From: Alphaproteobacteria bacterium
GTDB lineage: Bacteria; Pseudomonadota; Alphaproteobacteria; Sphingomonadales; Rhodothalassiaceae
Length of the DNA: 13,036 nucleotides
Direction: 5' to 3'
Assembly (NCBI GenBank): GCA_003694205.1
Contig: RFKS01000186.1
Coordinates: 1-13,036, forward strand
Shown here: positions 7,392 through 13,036 of the stretch, piece after piece
How the letters are laid out: every line of letters begins with the position of its first letter
Position numbering within the stretch: position 1 is the first letter of the stretch
Translations under genes and position numbers: made by a program
Notes under the pieces: generated by a model
Told to the model about the DNA's origin: nothing
Databases searched by the model: none
What the model saw: the letters and a program-made list of their open reading frames with translations, nothing else

Positions 7392-8384
7392 ATGCCTGAA
7401 ATGACCATGGCCGAGGCGATCGCCGCCGCCCTCGACACAGAGATGGCACACGACCCGCACGTCATTCTCCTCGGCGAGGATGTGCGCGCCGGCGCGATGG
7501 GGGTCACCGACGGGCTCGTCGCACGCCACGGACCGGATCGCGTCATCGACATGCCGATCTCGGAGGCCGCCTTCATCGGTGCCGCGGTCGGTGCCGCGGC
7601 GACCGGACTTCGCCCCGTCGTGGAACTCATGTTCGCGGACTTCATCGGTGTCTGTTTCGATGCCGTCCTCAACCAGATGGCGAAGCTCCGCTACATGACC
7701 GGCGGGCAGGTGCGACTGCCGCTCGTGCTGCGCACCACCATCGGCGCCGGCGACCGCGCCGCGGCGCAGCACAGTCAGTCGCTCCATCATCTCTTCACCT
7801 CGATCCCCGGCCTCAAATGCGTCGTCCCGGCAACGCCCGCGGATGCGCATGGCCTGCTCCTCGCCGCCATCCGCGATCCCGACCCGGTGATCGTCTGCGA
7901 GCACAAGATGCTTTATCCGTCGCGCGGCGCGGTGCCCGAGGCGCCTGAACCGATCCCGCTCGATGAGGCGCGCACCGTGCGTCCGGGGCGCGATCTCACC
8001 ATCGTCGCCTATGCCGCCATGGTGCACCAAGCCGAGGCCGCCGTGGTGCGACTGGCCGCCGAGGGGATCGAGGCGGAGATCATCGATCCCCGCGCGACCG
8101 CGCCGCTCGACGCGACGGCGATCCTCGCTTCGGTGAAGAGAACCGGTCGCCTGATCGTGGTCGACGAGGGCGCGGCACGCTGCGGCATGGCCGCCGACAT
8201 CGTCGCTCTTGTGAGCACGCGCGCCTTCGACGCGCTCAAGGCCCCGCCGGTCATGATCACGCCGCCGCACACGCCGGTACCCTTCGCCCCCGCCCTCGAG
8301 GACGCCTGGTTGCCCGGTGCCGATGCGATCATCGCTACGGCGCCTCGCCTGTGCGCGGGCGGAAAAGAAGGCGGCGCTTGCTGA
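7392..8384 (+). CDS. TPP-dependent 2-oxo acid/acetoin dehydrogenase E1 component, beta subunit
   Basis: The protein has 330 residues, the normal E1 beta length. MTMAEAIAAALDTEM and the LLGEDV stretch are typical N-terminal features. Glu58 (ISEAAFIG) corresponds to the glutamate that activates the thiamine aminopyrimidine ring. The QHSQSLH stretch at 126-132 supplies the active-site histidine, and the C-terminal transketolase-type domain (GRDLTIVAYAAMVHQ, IDPRATAPLD, VDEGAARCG) is complete. GAGGT just before the ATG is a plausible ribosome site. It is the last gene of the SDR-E1 unit. Its last 50 bases overlap the 3' end of the minus-strand permease gene, and no E2 (lipoyl transacylase) or E3 follows. 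It therefore either borrows an E2 from elsewhere or works without one. Confidence 0.93.
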   Translation: MPEMTMAEAIAAALDTEMAHDPHVILLGEDVRAGAMGVTDGLVARHGPDRVIDMPISEAAFIGAAVGAAATGLRPVVELMFADFIGVCFDAVLNQMAKLRYMTGGQVRLPLVLRTTIGAGDRAAAQHSQSLHHLFTSIPGLKCVVPATPADAHGLLLAAIRDPDPVIVCEHKMLYPSRGAVPEAPEPIPLDEARTVRPGRDLTIVAYAAMVHQAEAAVVRLAAEGIEAEIIDPRATAPLDATAILASVKRTGRLIVVDEGAARCGMAADIVALVSTRAFDALKAPPVMITPPHTPVPFAPALEDAWLPGADAIIATAPRLCAGGKEGGAC

Positions 8385-9666
8385 AGGCCAGTTCCGCGAC
8401 GAGGACGGCAAGATAGAGCCCGAGCGCGATGAGCAGCCGCTCGCGCTCGGTTTCCCACATATAGACCACGAGCTCGCCGAACGCGGCGAGCATGAACAGG
8501 ATTCCGCCGATGACGACCCAGCTCTTCGCTCCGGTCTTCGCTCGCAATTTCCAGTTCGCGACCGAGACCGCGAGCGAGACGACAAGAAAGGTCATCGAGG
8601 AAAAGGCGGCGATCATCTGAAGTCCCCCGGTGGCGGCGAAAAGGAGCGCGAGCGCCGTAAGCACGACAATGGCTACCGCCGGCGTGTCACGACGCGAGCG
8701 ATGCGAAAACGGCTTGGGCATCATCTTCTCGGTCGCCATCACCGCCATCATGTGCGAGGCGCCGAAGATCGTCGCGTTGATCGCCGAGGCGGTGGCGAGG
8801 ACCGCCGCGATCCCGATGACGAAGCGCCCGGCATCGCCGAGCACCGGCTCGACGGCGACGGCGAGCGCATATTCCTCGGCGGTCCTGATCTCCTGCGGTG
8901 TCAGATTGCCGACCCCGACGATGGCGAGCAGGATGTAGACCGTGGCCACGACCGCGACGGCGGTATAGATTCCGCGCGGCACATTGCGCTCCGGTATCTC
9001 GCTCTCGGTCACCGCATTGGTAATGAGCTGAAAGCCCTCATAGGCGACGAAGATCACCGCCCCGGCGGCGAAGATCGAAGGAACACCCTTGCTTGCCACC
9101 GGCAGCAGGTGATCGACGTCGATGGTCCAGAGGCCGATCACCGCGACGAGGGCGAGGATCGCCACCTTGGCATAGACGATGACATCCTCGGTGTGCCCCG
9201 AGGCGCGCGTGCCGAGCAGGTTCACGATCATGAAGAAGAGAAGAATGAAGCCGGTGAGAAAGAAACGCAGCGGCGCGCGATCGGGATTGCCCAGCATGTC
9301 GGCGCCATAGGCCGCAAAGGTGAAGGCGTAAAGCGCGAGCGTACCGATATAGCCGAGCACAACCACCCAGCCGATGAAACCGCCGATATTCGGATGCGCA
9401 GGGAAGGCATATTCGAGAAAGGTGTAGCTCGCTCCGTCGGAGCGGAAGGTGAGCGCAAGCCGGATATAGGAGTGCCCGGCAAAGGCGGCGATGACCGCAC
9501 CAATGGCGAAGGCAAGCGGGGCGGCATTGCCGGTGATGTCAACGGCGAGCCCGAGCACCGAGAAGATTCCACCGCCGATCATGCCGCCGATACCGATGGC
9601 GACGAGTTCGGCAAGCCCGAGCGTTTCGCCCCTTTCGTCCGTGGCCTTCATGATCCGCATCCGCAT
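8335..9666 (-). CDS. APC-family amino acid permease
   Basis: The protein has about 443 residues with roughly 12 hydrophobic segments, the standard amino acid-polyamine-organocation (APC) topology. The first helix carries the glycine-rich motif IGIGGMIGGGIF, the substrate/ion site of the family. YEGFQLITNAVTESEIP is the conserved segment after helix 6, and the SHMMAVMATEKMMP region is the helix 8-9 loop. It should import an amino acid or related amine across the inner membrane. The N-terminus is uncertain: ATG at 9666, 9660 and 9651 are all in frame without a clear ribosome site. I choose 9666 because it fits the promoter at 9700-9726; the frame extends to 9780, but that part would overlap the divergent gene. 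It converges with E1 beta, so it is not in that operon, but it may serve the same pathway. Substrate not assignable. Confidence 0.88.
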   Translation of the reverse strand: MRMRIMKATDERGETLGLAELVAIGIGGMIGGGIFSVLGLAVDITGNAAPLAFAIGAVIAAFAGHSYIRLALTFRSDGASYTFLEYAFPAHPNIGGFIGWVVVLGYIGTLALYAFTFAAYGADMLGNPDRAPLRFFLTGFILLFFMIVNLLGTRASGHTEDVIVYAKVAILALVAVIGLWTIDVDHLLPVASKGVPSIFAAGAVIFVAYEGFQLITNAVTESEIPERNVPRGIYTAVAVVATVYILLAIVGVGNLTPQEIRTAEEYALAVAVEPVLGDAGRFVIGIAAVLATASAINATIFGASHMMAVMATEKMMPKPFSHRSRRDTPAVAIVVLTALALLFAATGGLQMIAAFSSMTFLVVSLAVSVANWKLRAKTGAKSWVVIGGILFMLAAFGELVVYMWETERERLLIALGLYLAVLVAELAFSKRRLLFRPRTGEAP

Positions 9667-9678
9667 GGCGGGAACGGC

Positions 9679-9707
9679 GCGACAGCGCGCCCGATTCCGG
9701 CTATACT
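9679..9707 (+). promoter_or_regulatory. Probable sigma-70-type promoter for the DUF2189 gene
   Basis: TATACT at 9702-9707 matches the -10 consensus at five of six bases. GCGACA at 9679-9684 is a partial -35 match, with a 17-base spacer. Transcription would start near 9714, giving a leader of about 33 bases before the ATG at 9747. The -10 stands out in the GC-rich background. Confidence 0.45.
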
Positions 9708-9726
9708 CTCGGCACGAAGGCGTCAA
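9700..9726 (-). promoter_or_regulatory. Possible divergent promoter for the APC permease gene
   Basis: Reading the minus strand, TTGACG (9726-9721) is a five-of-six -35 match and TATAGC (9705-9700) a -10-like hexamer, with a short 15-base spacer. It overlaps the -10 of the opposite-strand promoter. A transcript starting near 9693 would leave a leader of about 27 bases to the ATG at 9666. The short spacer keeps confidence low. Confidence 0.3.
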
Positions 9727-9746
9727 CAAATCCATGGGGGAGAAGG

Positions 9747-10541
9747 ATGAGCGCGCAAGCGGCCACCGGCCATGGTGCACCTGCCAGACTGACCGTCACC
9801 ACGATTTCCATGGAAGCACCCTGGACGTGGCTCACCAAGGCATGGACCGAGATCCTCGCCGCGCCGCGCGTGACGCTTGGCTACGGACTCCTGCTGTCGA
9901 TCATCTCCGCGGCGGTCGCGGCCTTGCTGTTTTTCAACGACCTGCTGGTCCTGATCCTGCCCTTGAGCGGCGGCTTTCTCCTTCTCGGCCCTCTGCTCGC
10001 AGTCGGGCTCTATGAGGCCGCGCGGCGCATCGAGGCTGGCGAGAGGCCGCGCTTGCGGGAGATCCTGTTCGTGCGCACGGCGTCGCCGGGACAGCTTGCC
10101 TTTCTCGGCGTGCTGCTTCTTCTCGCCTATCTCGCCTGGGTGCGCATCGCGATGCTGCTCTTTGCCCTCATCAACGGCATTAACGCGCAGTTCCCGCCGA
10201 TTGAGCGCTTCTTCAGCGATCTCTTCTTCACCTGGGACGGGCTGGTCCTGCTCGCGAGCGGAACCGCCATCGGCGGGGTCATCGCCTTCATCATCTTCGC
10301 TGCCGCGGCAGTTTCGGTACCGATCCTGATGCGGCACAGGATCGATGCTGTCACCGCGATTGCAACGAGCTTTGCCGCGGTGCGCCAGAATCCCGGTCCG
10401 ATGATTCTCTGGGCGTGGCAGATCCTGCTGCTGATCGCGTTTGGCATCGCGACCGCGTTTGTCGGGCTCATCCTCACCTTCCCGCTGGTCGGGCTCGCCA
10501 CCTGGCACGCCTATCGCGATCTCGTGCGGGAAGAAGCCTGA
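9747..10541 (+). CDS. DUF2189-family integral membrane protein
   Basis: The protein has 264 residues with about six hydrophobic segments, at roughly 43-62, 65-88, 115-140, 165-192 and 220-250, the last long enough for two helices. The C-terminal signature LTFPLVGLATWHAYRDLV is characteristic of DUF2189 (COG5473) proteins, widespread in alphaproteobacteria and without a known function. The soluble N-terminus ending WTWLTKAWTEILAAPRVTLGYG also matches the family, and the PRLREIL segment between helices is the usual cytosolic loop. ATG 9747 is preceded by GGGGGAGAAGG. The gene has its own probable promoter and is divergent from the permease; a GC hairpin separates it from nadE. Function not assignable. 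Confidence 0.85.
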   Translation: MSAQAATGHGAPARLTVTTISMEAPWTWLTKAWTEILAAPRVTLGYGLLLSIISAAVAALLFFNDLLVLILPLSGGFLLLGPLLAVGLYEAARRIEAGERPRLREILFVRTASPGQLAFLGVLLLLAYLAWVRIAMLLFALINGINAQFPPIERFFSDLFFTWDGLVLLASGTAIGGVIAFIIFAAAAVSVPILMRHRIDAVTAIATSFAAVRQNPGPMILWAWQILLLIAFGIATAFVGLILTFPLVGLATWHAYRDLVREEA

Positions 10542-10546
10542 GCGCG

Positions 10547-10585
10547 GCGGCGCCCTTCCCGCTTGTGGGGAAAGGGGGGCGCCGC
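10547..10585. terminator. Strong GC hairpin between DUF2189 and nadE (dispersed repeat or terminator)
   Basis: GCGGCGCCC (10547-10555) pairs perfectly with GGGCGCCGC (10577-10585), and TTCCC (10556-10560) pairs with GGGAA (10568-10572) inside it, leaving a small bulge. There is no T-run, so it is not a textbook intrinsic terminator. The inner CCCTTCCCGCTTGTGGGGAAAGG pattern resembles common dispersed alphaproteobacterial palindromes that translate as FPLVGKGG. It starts 5 bases after the DUF2189 stop and ends 13 bases before the nadE ATG. Confidence 0.55.
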
Positions 10586-10598
10586 TACAAGGCGGGAC

Positions 10599-12290
10599 AT
10601 GACCGACCGCCTCGCCATCGCGATTGCGCAACTCAACCCCACCGTCGGCGATCTCGACGGCAATGCCGAGCGGATCCTCGCCGCATGGGAGACCGGCGCG
10701 CGCCTTGGCGCCGATCTCGTGGTCACGCCCGAGCTGTCGATCTGCGGCTATCCGCCCGAGGATCTGGTGCTCAAGCGCGCCTTCCGGCGCGCCTGCAGGC
10801 AGGCGCTCGAGCGCATTGCGGCGCGTCTTGAGGCAGCGGGCGAGGGACCCGCACTCGCCGTCGGTCTTCCGCTCGAGGGCGAAGCGGGGGCCATTCACAA
10901 TGTGTGCGTGGTGCTCGATCGCGGCGAGATCATCGGCCGGGCGACGAAGCGCGAGCTGCCGAATTACGGGGTGTTTGACGAAAAGCGGGTGTTCACGCCG
11001 GGTGACGCGGCTGTCCCGATCCGGGTTCGCGGCGTCTCTCTCGGGCTGATGATCTGCGAGGACATGTGGTTCCCGCATGTGGCGGCAGAACTTGCCACGG
11101 CGGGCGCCGACCTGCTTGTTGCCGTCAACGGTTCGCCCTTCGAGATCGACAAGCACGCCGAGCGGGTTGAGGTTGTGCGCCGGCGCACCGCGGAGACGGG
11201 GCTTGCGCTCGCTTTCGTCAATCAGGTCGGAGGCCAGGACGAACTCCTTTTTGACGGAGCCTCCTTCATCGGCAACCCCGATGGCGGGGTCGCGCGGCGC
11301 CTGCCCGCTTTCGTGGAGCATGTCGCGATCAGCCGCTGGCGTCGCGCGGATGCGGGGGCAGCCCTCTTCTGCGAGGAGGCCGCGGACCCGGGATGGGAAG
11401 AGGGCACGCCGGCGATCTACCGGGCGCTCATGCTGGGGCTTCGGGACTATGTCGAAAAGAACGGGTTTCCCGGCGTTCTGCTTGGGCTCTCGGGCGGCAT
11501 CGACTCCGCGCTTACTGCCACACTCGCCGTCGATGCACTTGGTGCGGAGCGGGTGTGGACAGTGATGATGCCCTCGCCATACACCAGCCGCGAGAGTCTC
11601 GAGGATGCCGCCGCCCTTGCGGAACGACTCGGCGTGCGTCATGAGACGGTCTCTATCGAGGGCGGCATGCAGGCGGCGGATGCCGCGCTCCGGCCCCTCT
11701 TCGACGACCTGCCGCCCGACGAGACGGAAGAAAACATTCAGGCCCGCCTGCGCGGCCTCTATCTCATGGCGCTCTCGAACAAGTTTGGTCGCATGGTGCT
11801 CTCCTGCGGAAACAAGTCGGAGATCTCCGTCGGCTACGCGACGCTTTACGGCGACATGGTGGGTGGATTCACGCCTTTGAAAGACGTTTACAAGACGCTT
11901 GTCTACAAGCTCGCGCGCTGGCGCAACGAGGGGCATCCCCAAGGTGCGCTGGGCCCGGCGACCGCTCCGGTCCCCGAGCGCTTTCTCACCAAGGCGCCGA
12001 GCGCCGAACTCAGGCCGGGTCAGACCGATCAGGACACGCTGCCGCCCTATGAGGTGCTCGACGATATCCTGCACGGCTTCGTCGAAGAGGCGCTCGGCTT
12101 CGACGACATCGTCGCCCGCGGCCACGACCCGGCCACCGTAGCGCGGGTCGAGCGCATGCTCTATGCGAGCGAGTACAAGCGGCGGCAGGCGGCGCCGGGG
12201 ATCAAGATCACGCGGAAGAGCTTCACCCGCGATCGTCGCTATCCGATCACCAACGCCTTTCTGAGTGCCCGGGAGGGCGCGCTCCGATGA
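10599..12290 (+). CDS. nadE: Glutamine-dependent NAD+ synthetase
   Basis: The protein has 563 residues in two domains, the size of glutamine-hydrolysing NadE. The N-terminal nitrilase-type amidase domain (about 1-250) carries the Glu-Lys-Cys triad: Glu45 (TPELSICGY), Lys117 ([10 protein letters not shown]) and Cys153 ([10 protein letters not shown]). The C-terminal synthetase domain begins near 270 and has the PP-loop [12 protein letters not shown] (SGGIDS at 297-302) that adenylates deamido-NAD. The [16 protein letters not shown] and [12 protein letters not shown] stretches are typical of this domain. It amidates nicotinic acid adenine dinucleotide to NAD+, using ammonia channelled from glutamine, in the cytoplasm. 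ATG 10599 matches the usual N-terminus ([14 protein letters not shown]); in-frame sequence back to a TTG at 10563 lies inside the hairpin. Its TGA overlaps the gltX ATG by 4 bases, implying co-translation. Confidence 0.97.
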   Translation: MTDRLAIAIAQLNPTVGDLDGNAERILAAWETGARLGADLVVTPELSICGYPPEDLVLKRAFRRACRQALERIAARLEAAGEGPALAVGLPLEGEAGAIHNVCVVLDRGEIIGRATKRELPNYGVFDEKRVFTPGDAAVPIRVRGVSLGLMICEDMWFPHVAAELATAGADLLVAVNGSPFEIDKHAERVEVVRRRTAETGLALAFVNQVGGQDELLFDGASFIGNPDGGVARRLPAFVEHVAISRWRRADAGAALFCEEAADPGWEEGTPAIYRALMLGLRDYVEKNGFPGVLLGLSGGIDSALTATLAVDALGAERVWTVMMPSPYTSRESLEDAAALAERLGVRHETVSIEGGMQAADAALRPLFDDLPPDETEENIQARLRGLYLMALSNKFGRMVLSCGNKSEISVGYATLYGDMVGGFTPLKDVYKTLVYKLARWRNEGHPQGALGPATAPVPERFLTKAPSAELRPGQTDQDTLPPYEVLDDILHGFVEEALGFDDIVARGHDPATVARVERMLYASEYKRRQAAPGIKITRKSFTRDRRYPITNAFLSAREGALR

Positions 12291-13036
12291 GCGGCCCGGT
12301 GAAGACGCCGGTGCGTGTGCGCTTTGCGCCCTCGCCGACGGGATATCTGCATCTCGGCAATGCCCGCGCTGCGGTGCTCAACTGGCTTTTTGCGCGGAAG
12401 AAAGACGGGCATTTCCTGCTGCGCATCGACGACACCGATCGCGAGCGATCCGAGGAGCGCTATGTCGAGGCGATCCGGCGCGACCTCGCCTGGCTCGGGC
12501 TCGACTGGGACGACGAAGCGCGGCAGTCGGCGCGGCTCGATCGCTATCGCGCGGCCGCGGACCGGCTCAGGGCAGCGGGTCGGCTCTATCCTTGCTACGA
12601 GACGCCGGAAGAGCTCGCGCTCAAGCGCAAGATGCAGCGGGCGCGCGGCCTGCCGCCGGTCTATGATCGCGCCGCGCTCGAACTCGATGCGGCCGAACGC
12701 GCGCGTCTCGAGGCGGAAGGACGGCGACCGCACTGGCGCTTCAAGCTTGAGACCGGCGCCCGCGTGGCCTGGGATGATCTCATCCGCGGCCGGCAGGAGA
12801 TCGATCCGGCGAGCCTCTCGGACCCGGTGCTGATCCGCGCCGACGGCAGCTTTCTCTATCTGCTCCCATCGGTGGTCGACGATATCGACTTCGGCATCAG
12901 CCATGTCATCCGCGGCGAGGATCATGTGACCAACACGGGCGAGCAGATCCAGATCATCGCGGCGCTCGGGGCAACGCCGCCGCAATTCGCGCATTATCCG
13001 CTGCTCAAGGCCAAGGACGGCGGCAAGTACTCCAAA
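12287..13036 (+). CDS. gltX: Glutamyl-tRNA synthetase, N-terminal part (gene runs off the window)
   Basis: Two hundred and fifty codons are present, open to the end of the window. [13 protein letters not shown] near residues 13-25 holds the class I HIGH motif as [14 protein letters not shown] and the GEDHVTN stretch are the ATP/glutamate-site and acceptor-stem signatures of GluRS. The sequence ends in GGKYSK (245-250), the KMSKS loop in the KxSK form; normally an Arg would follow. About half of a typical 450-480 residue protein is visible. The enzyme charges tRNA(Glu) with glutamate; alphaproteobacteria often have a second GluRS and a non-discriminating one that also charges tRNA(Gln), and this fragment cannot tell which. 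The ATG at 12287 sits inside the nadE stop (ATGA). Confidence 0.95.
   Translation, partial: MSGPVKTPVRVRFAPSPTGYLHLGNARAAVLNWLFARKKDGHFLLRIDDTDRERSEERYVEAIRRDLAWLGLDWDDEARQSARLDRYRAAADRLRAAGRLYPCYETPEELALKRKMQRARGLPPVYDRAALELDAAERARLEAEGRRPHWRFKLETGARVAWDDLIRGRQEIDPASLSDPVLIRADGSFLYLLPSVVDDIDFGISHVIRGEDHVTNTGEQIQIIAALGATPPQFAHYPLLKAKDGGKYSK

Noticed and set aside
7164..8585. Minus-strand open frame of 473 codons opposite E1 alpha/beta
   Set aside because: Both E1 subunits are full length with catalytic motifs on the plus strand; the antisense frame shows no recognisable family.
8317..9750. Plus-strand open frame of 477 codons opposite the permease
   Set aside because: The minus strand encodes a convincing 12-helix APC permease; this frame is charged low-complexity sequence with no motif.
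10415..10831. Plus-strand open frame bridging the DUF2189 and nadE genes
   Set aside because: It crosses the GC hairpin (giving the FPLVGKGG peptide) and overlaps both genes out of frame.
9723..12125. Minus-strand open frame of 800 codons opposite nadE and the DUF2189 gene
   Set aside because: It is antisense to two clear genes, is rich in Arg, Glu, Gly and Asp without any domain, and is the kind of long open frame expected opposite high-GC coding sequence.

Overview
This window is GC-rich bacterial DNA (roughly two thirds G+C by eye) with dense, short-spaced genes and codons ending mostly in G or C. The gene content fits an alphaproteobacterium: a FecI/FecR/TonB-receptor signalling set, DUF2189, a compact alphaproteobacterial-style GluRS, and intergenic repeats whose translations give the 'PVRPEPVEG' and 'FPLVGKGG' type peptides familiar from spurious proteins in alphaproteobacterial (especially sphingomonad) genomes. 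The genus cannot be fixed from the sequence.

Left part (1-4154): a cell-surface signalling unit. It starts with the last codons of a gene that is probably an ECF sigma factor, overlapped by ATGA with a FecR-type anti-sigma factor. After a 204-bp gap carrying a perfect 18-bp palindrome comes a 944-residue TonB-dependent receptor. Its N-terminal STN domain marks it as a transducer able to signal ligand binding to FecR.

Middle (4170-8384): an oxidative gene set. Fifteen bases after the receptor is a Tat-signal-bearing FAD oxidase of the monomeric sarcosine oxidase family, keeping the covalent-flavin cysteine and the oxygen-activating lysine. A 223-bp gap filled with dispersed and tandem repeats, plus a palindrome against the next ribosome binding site, separates it from a tight run of SDR oxidoreductase, TPP-dependent E1 alpha and E1 beta. 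No E2 or E3 gene follows. My reading is an inducible uptake-and-oxidation locus: the receptor imports an outer-membrane-impermeant compound (perhaps an N-substituted amino acid or amine), the exported oxidase attacks it in the periplasm, and the SDR and E1 pair handle a carbonyl or 2-oxo/alpha-hydroxyketone product. The individual families are secure; the substrate and the linkage are inference.

Right part (8335-13036): an APC-family amino acid permease on the minus strand converges on E1 beta with a 50-bp overlap and diverges from a DUF2189 membrane protein, with apparently overlapping promoters between them. A strong GC hairpin then precedes the glutamine-dependent NAD+ synthetase gene nadE, which overlaps the glutamyl-tRNA synthetase gene gltX by 4 bp. 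gltX runs off the window at its KMSKS-type motif. These last genes look like ordinary core functions. No tRNA, rRNA, CRISPR array, insertion sequence or phage gene was seen.
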